Source of the DNA: Azonexaceae bacterium
Lineage (GTDB): Bacteria; Pseudomonadota; Gammaproteobacteria; Burkholderiales; Rhodocyclaceae
Direction of reading: 5' to 3'
Length of the DNA: 64,000 nt
Assembly (NCBI GenBank): GCA_009469675.1
Contig: SSSZ01000030.1
Location: 1-64,000, forward strand
In this document: piece after piece, positions 34,400 through 43,900 of the stretch
Position numbering within the stretch: position 1 is the first letter of the stretch
Layout: each line of letters begins with the position of its first letter
Made by a program: the position numbers and the translations under genes
The notes under the pieces: model-generated
Database searches by the model: none
What the model saw: the letters and a program-made list of their open reading frames with translations, nothing else
Told to the model about the DNA's origin: nothing

Positions 34400-36549
34400 G
34401 CGCCGCACCGGCCGGCCGGGTCGTCGAATTCGCCATCGGCGGCATGACCTGTGCCGCCTGTTCGGCGCGGCTGGAAAAAGTGCTCAACCGCCAGCCCGGC
34501 CTGGAAGCCACCGTCAATTTGGCTTCCGAACGGGCCCGGGTGCGGCTGACCGACGACGCCGACGAGGCCCGGGTCATCGCCGCCGTCGCCAAGGCCGGAT
34601 TCACCGCCGCGCCGGCCGACAACCGCACGCGGGAGGCGGAGAAAGCCCGCAAGCTCGCCACCTACCGCCGGGAATTGCGGCGCTTCTGGATCGCCGCGGC
34701 GCTTACCGCGCCCCTGGTCGGCCAGATGGCCTTCATGATCGGCGGCGACCATCATGCCGAACTGCCGCGCTGGCTGCAGTTGCTCCTTGCCACCCCGGTG
34801 CAGTTCTGGATCGGCTGGCGCTTCTACGACGGCGCCTACAAGGCCCTGCGCGGCGGCGGCGCCAACATGGACGTCCTGGTCGCCCTCGGCACCTCGATGG
34901 CCTGGGGGTTTTCCGCCGTCGTCACGGCCTTCGCCCTCGACCAGCACGTTTATTTCGAGGGCGGGGCGGCGGTCATCACCCTGGTTCTCCTGGGTAAGCT
35001 GCTGGAAACCCGGGCCAAGGCCAAGACTTCCGAAGCCATCGAAGCCTTGATTCGCCTGCAGCCCCGGACGGCACGGCTGGAACGGGACGGCCAGCTGGTC
35101 GAAGTGGCGGTCGACAGCCTCATGCCCGGCGACGTTTTCGTCGTCCGCCCGGGCGAAAACGTGCCGGTCGACGGCCAGGTGATCGACGGCGCCTCCAGCG
35201 TGAACGAGGCGATGCTCACCGGCGAGAGCATGCCGGTGAGCAAGGCCGGGGGCGACAAGGTCTTCGCCGCCACGGCCAACGGCGAGGGAATGTTGCGCTG
35301 CCGGGCGACCGGGGTGGGCGAGCATACCCTGCTGGCCGGCATCATCCGGCTGGTGGGCGAGGCCCAGGGGTCGAAGGCGCCGGTGCAGCGGCTGGCCGAC
35401 CGGATTTCGGCGGTCTTCGTCCCCGTCGTCTGCCTCGTGGCGCTGGCGACCTTCGTCGGCTGGTGGTGGGCGGGCGGCGCTTTTGCGCCGGCCCTCATCA
35501 ACGCCGTCGCCGTCCTCGTCATCGCCTGTCCCTGCGCCCTGGGCCTGGCGACGCCGACGGCAATCATGGTCGGCACGGGGCAGGGCGCCCGGGCCGGCAT
35601 CCTGGTCAAGAACGCCGAAGCTCTGGAGCGGGCCGAGAAAATCGGCATCCTCGCCCTCGACAAGACCGGCACCCTGACCCTGGGCGAGCCGCGGGTCACC
35701 GACGTGCTTGCCCTGGCCGTCGGCGAAGACGAAGCGGTGCGCCTGGCGGCAGCCCTCGAGCAGGGGTCGGAACACCCCCTGGCGCGGGCCGTTCTGGCCC
35801 GGGCCGGCGGTGCCCTGCCGGCGGTCGCGGATTTCGTGGCCCGGGCGGGCCTGGGTGTCGAGGGAAGCGTCGACGGGCGTCGCCTGCGCCTGGGTTCGCC
35901 CGACTGGTTGGGCATTTCCCTGCCCCAGGTCGCCGCCCTGCAGGAGGAGGGCAAGACTGTGGTGGTCCTGGCCGAAGGGGCCACACCCCTGGCGCTTCTG
36001 GCCATCGCCGACCCCCTGCGGCCGACTTCGCGGCAGGCGGTGGAACGCCTGCAGGCACGGGGCCTCCGGGTCGTCATGCTGACCGGCGACAACCCCGTGA
36101 CGGCGGCTGCCGTCGCCCGCCAGGCCGGGATCGGCGAATTCCGCGCCGGCATCCTCCCGGGCGACAAGGCGGCGGCCGTGGCCGGGTTGCGGGCCGCCGG
36201 GCAGGTCGTGGCGATGGTCGGCGACGGCGTCAATGACGCCCCGGCGCTCGCCGCCGCCGACGTCAGCTTTGCTATGGGGGCTGGGTCCGACGCCGCCATC
36301 GAGGTTGCCGACCTGACCTTGATGCGGAGCGACCTCCTCGGCGTATATAACGCAATCGACTTATCGGCTGCAACGTTGAGAAAGATTCGTAATAATCTTT
36401 TCTTTGCGTTCATCTACAATGTACTCGGAATCCCGCTCGCTGCCTTGGGCTGGCTGAATCCCGTCATCGCCGGGGCAGCAATGGCAATGAGTTCGCTATC
36501 CGTGGTGTCCAATTCCCTGCTCCTGCGGGCTTGGCGGCCGAAACAATGA
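34396..36549 (+). CDS. copA: Copper-exporting P-type ATPase
   Basis: 717 residues. One N-terminal heavy-metal domain ([16 protein letters not shown]), then membrane helices, the Cu(I) gate [11 protein letters not shown], the phosphorylation loop DKTGTLT and the hinge GDGVNDAP. It is a P1B-1 pump that moves Cu(I) out of the cytoplasm, or to the periplasm for oxidase assembly. I chose the ATG at 34396, coupled to the USP stop; an in-frame ATG seven codons earlier lies inside the USP gene. A CopZ-like chaperone gene lies about 2.1 kb downstream. Confidence 0.96.
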   Translation: MSAAPAGRVVEFAIGGMTCAACSARLEKVLNRQPGLEATVNLASERARVRLTDDADEARVIAAVAKAGFTAAPADNRTREAEKARKLATYRRELRRFWIAAALTAPLVGQMAFMIGGDHHAELPRWLQLLLATPVQFWIGWRFYDGAYKALRGGGANMDVLVALGTSMAWGFSAVVTAFALDQHVYFEGGAAVITLVLLGKLLETRAKAKTSEAIEALIRLQPRTARLERDGQLVEVAVDSLMPGDVFVVRPGENVPVDGQVIDGASSVNEAMLTGESMPVSKAGGDKVFAATANGEGMLRCRATGVGEHTLLAGIIRLVGEAQGSKAPVQRLADRISAVFVPVVCLVALATFVGWWWAGGAFAPALINAVAVLVIACPCALGLATPTAIMVGTGQGARAGILVKNAEALERAEKIGILALDKTGTLTLGEPRVTDVLALAVGEDEAVRLAAALEQGSEHPLARAVLARAGGALPAVADFVARAGLGVEGSVDGRRLRLGSPDWLGISLPQVAALQEEGKTVVVLAEGATPLALLAIADPLRPTSRQAVERLQARGLRVVMLTGDNPVTAAAVARQAGIGEFRAGILPGDKAAAVAGLRAAGQVVAMVGDGVNDAPALAAADVSFAMGAGSDAAIEVADLTLMRSDLLGVYNAIDLSAATLRKIRNNLFFAFIYNVLGIPLAALGWLNPVIAGAAMAMSSLSVVSNSLLLRAWRPKQ

Positions 36550-36558
36550 TCCGAGTGC

Positions 36559-38682
36559 GTGTCTGTGACCAGAACGGCGAGAAACACAACGCGACAGCCC
36601 CATGAGGACATCGGGTTGCGCCTGGACGAAGTCCTCGACAACGTCGACCACTTTGTCTATCACATCGATTTTCTCACCGGCTGCTTCGACTATGTCAGCG
36701 CCGGCGCCGCCCGGCTCTTCGGCCTGACGCCCGACGAACTGCTGCAGCGCGGCCGGCAGGTACTGCGGGAATACATGGATCCGACCGACCGGCGCCGCTG
36801 CCGCGAGCTCTTCGCCGGCCTGTGCGCCGCCAATCCCGGGCGGGTGACGCCGGTCTGCGTCGAATACGCGATGCGCACCGTCGACGGGGAAGTCCGCCGC
36901 TTCAGCGATTCGATCAAGCTGGTCGCCGACGACGCCGGACGCCTGGTGCGGGGCTACGGCATCACCAGCGACGTGACCGTGCGCTGGCAGGCGGAGCGGG
37001 CCCTCTTGGAAAGCGAAAACCTCTTCCGCGCCACCATGGGGGCGGCCCAGGTCGGGATCTTCGTCCTCCAGGGCCTCAAGTTCCGCTACGCCAACCCTTG
37101 GCTCCTCGCCCAGTTCGGCTATTCCGAAGCCGAACTGGTGGGGCGTCTCGGGCCGATCGACCTGGCCGTTCCCGAAGCCCGCCCGCAGCTCGTCGCGCAG
37201 ATGCGCGCCCGGGCCGCCGGCGAGCCGGGGAAGCCCTACGAAGTCATGGCGTTGCGTAAGGACGGATCGGTTTTCCCCGCCCTCATCCTGGGAGCGCCGA
37301 GCACTTTCCGCGGCCAGCCGGCTTCGGTGGGCACGGTGGTGGATATCACTGAGCAAAAGGCTGCCGAGCGCCAGATTCTCGAACTGGCCTACTACGACCC
37401 CCTGACCGGCCTGCCCAACCGGCGGCTCCTCGAAGATCGCGTCAACCAGGCCCTGGCTGCCGCCGAGCGGGACAAGGGGCCGGTGGCCATGGTCTTCATC
37501 GATCTCGACCACTTCAAGCGGGTCAACGATTCCCTCGGCCACTCGACGGGCGACGAGCTGCTCCGTGCCGTCGCCGGCCGCCTCGGGCAGATGGTGCGCA
37601 AGGTCGACTCCCTGGCCCGCCTGGGCGGCGACGAATTCATCCTCGTCCTCCCCGGCCTCAACGCCGCCGATGCCGCCGACGTGGCCCGCCGCCTCCTTGA
37701 AGTCTGCACCCAGCCCTTCCGCATCGCCGACCACGACCTGACCGTCACCCCGTCCTTCGGCATCAGCCTTTACCCCGCCGACGGCAAGGATTTCGAGACC
37801 CTCCTCAAGAATTCCGACACCGCCATGTACCGGGCCAAGGAGGCCGGCCGCAACGGCTTCCAGTTCTATTCGAGCGACATGAACGTCACCACGCTCGAAC
37901 ACCTGATGCTCGAAAGCAGCCTGCGCAACGCCTTGGCCAACAAGGAATTCACCCTCCACTATCAGCCCCTGGTGGCCCTGGGCAGCGGGCGGATCGTCGG
38001 CGTCGAGGCCCTCATCCGCTGGCGCCATCCCCATATCGGCATGATTTCCCCGGCCCGCTTCATCCCGGTCGCGGAGGATTCCGGCCTCATCAACGGCATT
38101 GGCGACTGGGTGCTGTTCGAAGTCTGCCAGCAGGCCATGGCCTGGCAGGCGGCGGGAATCCCGCCGGTGACCGTGGCCGTGAACGTCTCGCCGGTGCAGT
38201 TCCGCCAGAGCACCTTCGTCGATATGGTGGCCGGCGCCCTGGCCTTTACCGGCCTCGACCCCGGCCTTCTCGAACTCGAACTCACCGAGCGGACCGTGAT
38301 GCACGACGCCGAGGTCAATCTCGGCACCCTGTCGGCCCTGCACCGCATGGGCGTCGAACTGTCGCTGGACGATTTCGGCACGGGTTATTCGTCCCTGGCT
38401 TACCTCAAGCGTTTTCCCGTCGGCAAGCTCAAGATCGATCAGTCCTTCATCCGCAACGTCGTCGCCGACGCCGACGACCAGGCCATCGCCGCGACCATCG
38501 TCAGCATCGGCCGCAGCCTGCGGCTCAAGGTGCTGGCCGAAGGGGTGGAAACGGCGGAGCAACTGGCCTGGCTCAAGGCCCAGAATTGCGATTTCGCCCA
38601 GGGCTTCCATTTCAGCACGGCGCTGCCCCCCGACGAAATGGCCGACCTGTTGCGGCGCCAACCCTTCATCCTGGGAGATTGA
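36559..38682 (+). CDS. PAS-PAS-GGDEF-EAL cyclic-di-GMP protein
   Basis: 707 residues without membrane segments. Two PAS domains (about 20-145 and 150-270, the second ending DITEQKAAERQ), a GGDEF domain with an intact LGGDEF site (about 350), and an EAL domain with VGVEALIRW and a DDFGTGYSSLAYL loop, both catalytic sets looking complete. It may make or break c-di-GMP depending on the PAS signal. The start is a GTG at 36559, ten bases after copA, and is uncertain. It is in line with the copper genes. Confidence 0.9.
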   Translation: MSVTRTARNTTRQPHEDIGLRLDEVLDNVDHFVYHIDFLTGCFDYVSAGAARLFGLTPDELLQRGRQVLREYMDPTDRRRCRELFAGLCAANPGRVTPVCVEYAMRTVDGEVRRFSDSIKLVADDAGRLVRGYGITSDVTVRWQAERALLESENLFRATMGAAQVGIFVLQGLKFRYANPWLLAQFGYSEAELVGRLGPIDLAVPEARPQLVAQMRARAAGEPGKPYEVMALRKDGSVFPALILGAPSTFRGQPASVGTVVDITEQKAAERQILELAYYDPLTGLPNRRLLEDRVNQALAAAERDKGPVAMVFIDLDHFKRVNDSLGHSTGDELLRAVAGRLGQMVRKVDSLARLGGDEFILVLPGLNAADAADVARRLLEVCTQPFRIADHDLTVTPSFGISLYPADGKDFETLLKNSDTAMYRAKEAGRNGFQFYSSDMNVTTLEHLMLESSLRNALANKEFTLHYQPLVALGSGRIVGVEALIRWRHPHIGMISPARFIPVAEDSGLINGIGDWVLFEVCQQAMAWQAAGIPPVTVAVNVSPVQFRQSTFVDMVAGALAFTGLDPGLLELELTERTVMHDAEVNLGTLSALHRMGVELSLDDFGTGYSSLAYLKRFPVGKLKIDQSFIRNVVADADDQAIAATIVSIGRSLRLKVLAEGVETAEQLAWLKAQNCDFAQGFHFSTALPPDEMADLLRRQPFILGD

Positions 38683-38684
38683 CC

Positions 38685-38891
38685 ATGGAAAACATCGTCA
38701 TCAAGGTCGGCGGCATGAGCTGCCAGGGCTGCGTCGCCAATGTCAACGGCGTCCTTACGGCGCTGCCCGGCGTCGCCGCCGCCGAGGTTTCCCTCGCGGC
38801 CGGGGAGGCCAAGGTCGCCTACGACCCGGCCCGGGTCAGCCTCGAGACCCTGAAGGCGGCCATCGAGGATGCCGGATTCGACGCCGCCTAG
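38685..38891 (+). CDS. copZ: CopZ-like heavy-metal-binding chaperone
   Basis: 68 residues, one HMA fold with the GMSCQGC metal site near the N-terminus. It probably hands Cu(I) to the CopA encoded upstream. Two bases separate it from the c-di-GMP gene, so they are cotranscribed. Confidence 0.88.
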   Translation: MENIVIKVGGMSCQGCVANVNGVLTALPGVAAAEVSLAAGEAKVAYDPARVSLETLKAAIEDAGFDAA

Positions 38892-38927
38892 GGTAGACTT
38901 TCGCCTGTCTCGATCATCGGCAGCCCC

Positions 38928-39977
38928 ATGAACACCCCGGAACCCCTTCGTCTCACCCAGCTTTCCCACGGCGGCGGCTGCGGTTGCAAGATCGCCCCCG
39001 GCGTCCTGGAAAAAATCCTCGCCCAGAACGCCCGCGGCCTGGTCCCACCGCAGTTGCTGGTGGGCATCGAGACCGCCGACGACGCGGCGGTCTACCAGAT
39101 CAACGAGCGGCAGGCCATCGTCGCCACCACCGATTTCTTCATGCCCATCGTCGACGACCCCTTCGACTTCGGCCGCATCGCCGCCACCAACGCCATTTCC
39201 GACGTCTATGCCATGGGCGGGACGCCGCTCTTCGCCCTTGCCCTGGTCGGCATGCCGGTCAACACGCTGCCCCTGGAAACCATCGGCCGCATCCTGGCGG
39301 GGGGCGAAGCGGTCTGCAAGGCGGCGGGGATTCCCATCGCCGGCGGCCACACCGTCGATTCGGTCGAACCCATCTACGGCCTGGTCGCCATCGGCCTGGT
39401 GGACCCCGCCCACGTCAAGCGCAATTCCGGTGCCCAGGCCGGCGACCGGCTGATCCTCGGCAAGCCGCTCGGGGTCGGCGTCTACAGCGCCGCCTTCAAG
39501 AAGGGCCGGCTCTCGCCCAGCGAATACGAAGCGATGATCGCCAGCACCACCCAGCTCAACACGCCGGGGCCGATGCTCGCCTGCCTCGACGGCGTCCATG
39601 CCGTCACCGACGTCACCGGTTTCGGCCTGCTCGGGCATCTGATGGAGGTGTGCAAAGGTTCCGGGGTCGCCGCCACCCTTGATTTTCCCGGCCTGCCTCT
39701 ATTGCCCCACGCCCTCGACCTGGTCCGGGCCGGCAACGTCACCGGTGCTTCGGGGCGCAACTGGGCGAGCTACGGCGAGCGGGTGGCCCTCGCCCCCGGG
39801 CTGGGCGAAGCCGAGCGGGCGCTCCTCTGCGATCCCCAGACTTCCGGCGGGCTGCTCGTTTCCTGTAGCGCCGATACGGTGACCGAAGTCTTGTCGATCT
39901 TCCTGCAGCAGGGATTCAACCATGCCGCAGTGATCGGCGAAATCGCCGCCGGTGCTCCCGCCATCACGGTGGCGTGA
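38928..39977 (+). CDS. selD: Selenide, water dikinase
   Basis: 349 residues. It makes selenophosphate from selenide and ATP for selenocysteine or selenouridine. The catalytic region HGGGCGCKI has Cys rather than selenocysteine. ATP-binding motifs DDAAVY, TTDFFMPIVDDP and GGHTVDS are present. No other selenium genes are in the window apart from selO, which is an AMPylase, not part of selenium assimilation. Confidence 0.96.
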   Translation: MNTPEPLRLTQLSHGGGCGCKIAPGVLEKILAQNARGLVPPQLLVGIETADDAAVYQINERQAIVATTDFFMPIVDDPFDFGRIAATNAISDVYAMGGTPLFALALVGMPVNTLPLETIGRILAGGEAVCKAAGIPIAGGHTVDSVEPIYGLVAIGLVDPAHVKRNSGAQAGDRLILGKPLGVGVYSAAFKKGRLSPSEYEAMIASTTQLNTPGPMLACLDGVHAVTDVTGFGLLGHLMEVCKGSGVAATLDFPGLPLLPHALDLVRAGNVTGASGRNWASYGERVALAPGLGEAERALLCDPQTSGGLLVSCSADTVTEVLSIFLQQGFNHAAVIGEIAAGAPAITVA

Positions 39978-40110
39978 ATTCACGCTCAGCGGCCCCGGTC
40001 GACGGGGCTGCCCCGGTTCGCCGAACGTCCGGAAAACTCCCCTGAAATCACTGTGCCTGCCGGCATTCCGGCGGAATTACCCAAACTGGGCAACGCACCC
40101 TGATTGGCGC

Positions 40111-40138
40111 TTACCACGCCGGTATAATTTTACCCAAC
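40111..40138 (+). promoter_or_regulatory. Likely promoter of the Cys-rich hemerythrin-like gene
   Basis: TTACCA (40111-40116) and a perfect TATAAT (40133-40138) are 16 bp apart in an unusually AT-rich stretch, giving a leader of about 110 nt before the ATG at 40258. The rest of the 280-bp gap shows no supported gene. Confidence 0.5.
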
Positions 40139-40257
40139 GATAATTAATTCACGGTATGGGAGCGGCTCGTCATGATATGGAGCAGGACCAACTGCGGCTT
40201 TGACTGCTTTTTCGCCGCCCCGGAACAGCGATCGCCGCGCCGGGGAGACTCCTTGCC

Positions 40258-40725
40258 ATGAGTCCGGGCCAGGGATTCGATCCGGCGGCGCTGGCCAGCG
40301 AACCGCCCCAGATGACCGAGGCGCTGCGTCGCCTCGAAGCCATCTGCCCCCAGTTCCGGCAGAGCGACCAGGCCTGCGCCTGCCGCCCCGACGGCGGCGG
40401 CTGCCATCGCAAATTGAGCGAGCTGCTTGCTGACCTCATGGCCTTTCTTGTAGACCGTTTCCGTGACGAAGAACTGGCCATGAAACGCTGGCTCGTCACG
40501 GTGGTTGATCCCCGTGCCAGTTCCAGCCATATCGAGGATCACGCCGATTTCACCGCTGCCCTCGGCGGGGTCATCGTCCGCCTCGACACCTCGCCCGTGC
40601 ACGACCTGTTGTGCGAACTGGACGGCATCCTGCGGCGCTGGCGGGCCGAACACTTCCCCACCCACGACCAGTACCTGGCCGCCCTGCTTGAGCGCCTGGC
40701 CCAACCGGCCGGCCGGGGCGCCTAG
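40258..40725 (+). CDS. Hemerythrin-like protein with a lost ligand and a Cys cluster
   Basis: 155 residues. The second half keeps the bacteriohemerythrin order: EELAM, HIEDHADF (His91, His95), then WRAEHFPTHDQYL (His132, Asp137). The His of the usual HFxxEE motif is Arg67 here (RFRDEE), and the normal N-terminal His region is replaced by a short Cys cluster (Cys30, Cys40, Cys42, Cys49). The di-iron site may be altered or mononuclear, or the Cys may bind metal. A degenerate hemerythrin is the best description; function is unknown. Confidence 0.6.
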   Translation: MSPGQGFDPAALASEPPQMTEALRRLEAICPQFRQSDQACACRPDGGGCHRKLSELLADLMAFLVDRFRDEELAMKRWLVTVVDPRASSSHIEDHADFTAALGGVIVRLDTSPVHDLLCELDGILRRWRAEHFPTHDQYLAALLERLAQPAGRGA

Positions 40726-40910
40726 GTCGTGCCTCCCGGAGCGGCTTGTTGATCGCTGTCTTGTCCGTTGTACCGGGTAACCGCGGCCTCCGCCCGGGGG
40801 GGCGGGGCCGCCGTCGGCGCCGGTGAGGTCGATCGGTTTGAATTGCGGCGCCGGGTGCGCCTTCGTCACCAGAACCCGAACGGGAAGAATACCGGCATCG
40901 CCGGAAAACA

Positions 40911-41480
40911 ATGACCGAAAAAACGAACAAGAAAAACAACCCCTGCGGCGCCCCGCCCCTCGCGACGGCATTTCTCGCCGGCAGCTACTGCCCGGCCTGT
41001 GCCGGCCTCGATGAAGGCCGGCTGCTGGAAAACTGGCATCCCGCCTATTTCCTCATCTATTCCTTCATCCGCCGCTGCATGGGGCGGGACTACGCGGCCT
41101 TCGGCGGCGACTGCCTGCTGGCCATGGTGGTGGGCGAGATCTGGCTCTACAACATGGGCCGCTACCTGCGCCGCAACGGCGCCGACGGCATCAGCCGCAA
41201 ACTCGCTGATCCCGACACGCGGCTTTCCGACCTGCCGGCCTGCAACGCCTATTCCATCAGCGAAAGCCTGGGCATTCCGCGGGAGACGGTGCGGCGCAAG
41301 GTGAAGAAGCTGATCGACATGGGCTGGGTCGAGCGCCGCGAAAGCGGCGACCTGACGGTTACCGCCGTCTGCGAGCAGGAGTTCCAGGCCAATTTCGTCG
41401 CCGAGACGGTACGCGACTTCGTCAGCACCGCCCGCCACGCCCTCGACCTGGTCGAGCGGCAGTTCGGCATTTCGGGCTAA
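40911..41480 (+). CDS. Helix-turn-helix protein of unknown function
   Basis: 189 residues. The N-terminal part has CGAPP and a YCPACAG Cys pair. A helical middle follows, then a winged-helix-like segment (AYSISESLGIPRETVRRKVKKLI, about 121-143; written here in part as SISESLGIPRETVRRK) with ERRESGDLTVT after it. This suggests a DNA-binding regulator, perhaps with a Cys-based sensor. The stop codon lies inside the terminal repeat of the adjacent 103-bp element. Confidence 0.55.
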   Translation: MTEKTNKKNNPCGAPPLATAFLAGSYCPACAGLDEGRLLENWHPAYFLIYSFIRRCMGRDYAAFGGDCLLAMVVGEIWLYNMGRYLRRNGADGISRKLADPDTRLSDLPACNAYSISESLGIPRETVRRKVKKLIDMGWVERRESGDLTVTAVCEQEFQANFVAETVRDFVSTARHALDLVERQFGISG

Positions 41481-41582
41481 TACCCATCACCTGCAAACCG
41501 AGCGGTTGTCGACTGCGCCTCGCCGTGCTCCAGCACGGTCTTCGGCTCGTCTTCGCGTCTCGATTTGAAAGCGAGTTGGTAT
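41480..41582 (-). repeat. 103-bp MITE-like element, copy A
   Basis: Ends are imperfect inverted repeats of about 18 bp (ATACCCATCACCTGCAAA and its partner, TTTGAAAGCGAGTTGGTAT). The interior holds a CGTGCT-cc-AGCACG palindrome and CTCGTCTTCGCGTCTCGA. An equally long copy lies at 48285-48387 in the opposite orientation. Confidence 0.75.
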
Positions 41583-41622
41583 AAATCGCCGATCCGTATC
41601 CGGCGGGCTTGCGCTACTTCTG

Positions 41623-41645
41623 TTAATGATATAGATTCTCATTAA
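41623..41645. promoter_or_regulatory. Fur box upstream of the first TonB receptor
   Basis: Inverted repeat TTAATGA-N9-TCATTAA, matching the AATGATA/TATCATT pattern of Fur sites. It is 69 bp before the ATG of the receptor at 41714. Confidence 0.7.
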
Positions 41646-41713
41646 CAACTCCGGACTAGCCAGCCTACCCGCCTTGCCAGCCATGTCCTCAACTTTCATT
41701 TGAGGAACTCCCC

Positions 41714-43888
41714 ATGGCTATTGGCCGCCCGTACCGCTTTCGTCAATCCGTCGTTTCCGCCGCGCTGGCCGCGGCGTTTTCCGGTCCTGCGCCGCTCTTT
41801 GCCCAAGGGGCGGGGGCCGAGCAGACCTTGCCCACCGTCCAGGTCGTTGACCAGGCGGAGCGGGAAACCAAGGGCTACCAGGGAGGCGTCACCCGTATCG
41901 GCAAGACCCCCCAGCTGCCCAAGGATGTTCCCCAGGCGCTGACCGTGGTCAGCGAAGCCCTGATCGAAGACAAGAACGCCGATACCCTCAAGGAAGCCCT
42001 GCGCAACGTCGCCGGCCTGTCGTACAACGCCGGCGAGGGCGGGCGCATCGGCGATAACATGACCTTGCGCGGTTTTTCCTCCTTCGGCGACCTGTATCTC
42101 GATGGCATTCGCGACGTGGCCCAATACAACCGGGAAACCTTCAATATCGAGCAGGTCGAGGTGCTCCGCGGTTCGGCCGCCATGCTTTTCGGTCGCGGCC
42201 AGGCCGGTGGCGTCATCAACCAGGCGAGCAAGGAGCCGGGCCTCATCGACCGGGGGAGCGTCACCGCAACTGTCGGCAGTAACGACTACAAGCGCCTCAC
42301 CGTCGATGCCAACCAGACCCTGTCCAAGGACACGGCGCTTCGCGTCACCGCCATGAAGACCGACGCCGGCAGTACCCGCGACCATGTGCAATCCGAGCGC
42401 GAGGGCGTGGCCCCCACCATCCGCCTGGGGATCGGCGGAACCGACGAGTTCAGTCTCGGTCACTATTACCTCAAGACGCGCAATACGCTGGACTACGGCG
42501 TACCCTACTTCAACGGACGCCCCCTCGATGTGCCGGCCAGCCGCTTTTACGGGACCACCGCGGATTTCGAGGACAACACGACGCACATCACGACAGCCGG
42601 CTACAAGCACCGCTTCTCGGCCGAAACCGAGATTCGGTCGGTGTTGCGTTACGCCGATTACACTCGCGACCTGTGGGGCGTGGCGCCCCGGTTGCCGGGC
42701 GGCGTCACCGCCATTACCGACGCCACGGCGATTAACCGTAACCGTCAGGCCCGGGGCGGTCACGAAGAAACCTGGACCAGTCAGACCGACTTCACTACCC
42801 GCTTCGTCACCGGCGGGTTGCGGCACGAAGTGCTGGCCGGACTCGAACTCCTGCGCGAAGCCGCCGGCCGCTGGAGCTACGGTACCGGCATCGCCACCCT
42901 GGCGCCGACCACGGTGGGCAATCCCGTGGCGAATCCGGCCTTGCCGCCCGGCTACGGCAACAAAAACCGTTTCAACGTCAGTACCTATACCGGGTTCACC
43001 ACCGGCGTCTACGCCCAGGACAGCATCGAATTCCTGCCCAACTGGAAGGTGTTGCTGGGAACTCGATACGACAAGATGGATGCCGAGTACAGCAACGGCG
43101 CCCAGGTGGACTTCGGCGAATGGAGCTTCCGCACGGGCCTGTCGTGGCAGCCAAGCGACCTGCAGCACTACTATCTGGCCCTTAGCGACTCGTTCAATCC
43201 GACGGCCGATCTCTACCAGTTCACCACCACGGCCAGCCCGGCTCCGGCGGAGCGCAGCCGCACCCTGGAAATCGGCGCCAAATGGGAGCTTTTTTCGGGC
43301 GACCTGTCGCTGCGCACCTCCCTCTTCCGCGCGGAAAAGGAATGGGAACGCAATACCGACGTCGAATCGGCGTCGAACCTGCCGACCGTCGCCAACCCCT
43401 TCCCTAATCTCCTGACCCGGCGGCGCCACACCAACGGTTTCGAAATCGAGGCGGCAGGGCGCATCACCCCGCGCTGGGAAATCTTCTTCGGCTGGGCGCT
43501 CCTCGACGCCCGCATCGACGAGGCCAAGCCCGGGGGCAGCAAAGCCGTCGACGGCCTGCGCCCGCGCAATACCCCTCCCTTCACCTACAGTCTGTGGTCG
43601 ACCTATCGCTTGGACGGCGGCTGGCGGGTTGGGGCCGGGGTCGAAGGCAAGGGAGACCGCTTGGCCTACGGCATTCCCAACGGCACGGCCCAGCCCAGCC
43701 TCAATCGCGCACCGGGCTATGCCCGGATCGACGCCATGCTGGCCTACGAGCAACCCCGCTACGCCATCAAGTTCAACATCTTCAATCTGACCGACCGGCG
43801 TTATTACGAGTCGGTCTATGAAAACGGCGGCCACGTCGTTCCCGGGACGGGCCGCGCCGCCCAGATGAGCGCCGAATTGAAATTCTGA
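41714..43888 (+). CDS. TonB-dependent siderophore receptor
   Basis: 724 residues. Signal peptide, then a TonB-box-like LPTVQVVDQ, the plug domain (QALTVVSEALIEDKNADTL, LRGFSSFGDLYLDG, EVLRGSAAMLFGRG), and a 22-strand barrel ending in an aromatic AELKF. Members of this group import ferric siderophores such as catecholates. A Fur box lies upstream. It is followed by a DUF1513 gene after 12 bases. Confidence 0.93.
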   Translation: MAIGRPYRFRQSVVSAALAAAFSGPAPLFAQGAGAEQTLPTVQVVDQAERETKGYQGGVTRIGKTPQLPKDVPQALTVVSEALIEDKNADTLKEALRNVAGLSYNAGEGGRIGDNMTLRGFSSFGDLYLDGIRDVAQYNRETFNIEQVEVLRGSAAMLFGRGQAGGVINQASKEPGLIDRGSVTATVGSNDYKRLTVDANQTLSKDTALRVTAMKTDAGSTRDHVQSEREGVAPTIRLGIGGTDEFSLGHYYLKTRNTLDYGVPYFNGRPLDVPASRFYGTTADFEDNTTHITTAGYKHRFSAETEIRSVLRYADYTRDLWGVAPRLPGGVTAITDATAINRNRQARGGHEETWTSQTDFTTRFVTGGLRHEVLAGLELLREAAGRWSYGTGIATLAPTTVGNPVANPALPPGYGNKNRFNVSTYTGFTTGVYAQDSIEFLPNWKVLLGTRYDKMDAEYSNGAQVDFGEWSFRTGLSWQPSDLQHYYLALSDSFNPTADLYQFTTTASPAPAERSRTLEIGAKWELFSGDLSLRTSLFRAEKEWERNTDVESASNLPTVANPFPNLLTRRRHTNGFEIEAAGRITPRWEIFFGWALLDARIDEAKPGGSKAVDGLRPRNTPPFTYSLWSTYRLDGGWRVGAGVEGKGDRLAYGIPNGTAQPSLNRAPGYARIDAMLAYEQPRYAIKFNIFNLTDRRYYESVYENGGHVVPGTGRAAQMSAELKF

Positions 43889-43900
43889 GGGCTGGACCCC

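Noticed and set aside
40156-40203. 15-codon leader-peptide-like frame before the hemerythrin-like gene
   Set aside because: No ribosome site and no attenuator structure that would give it a role.
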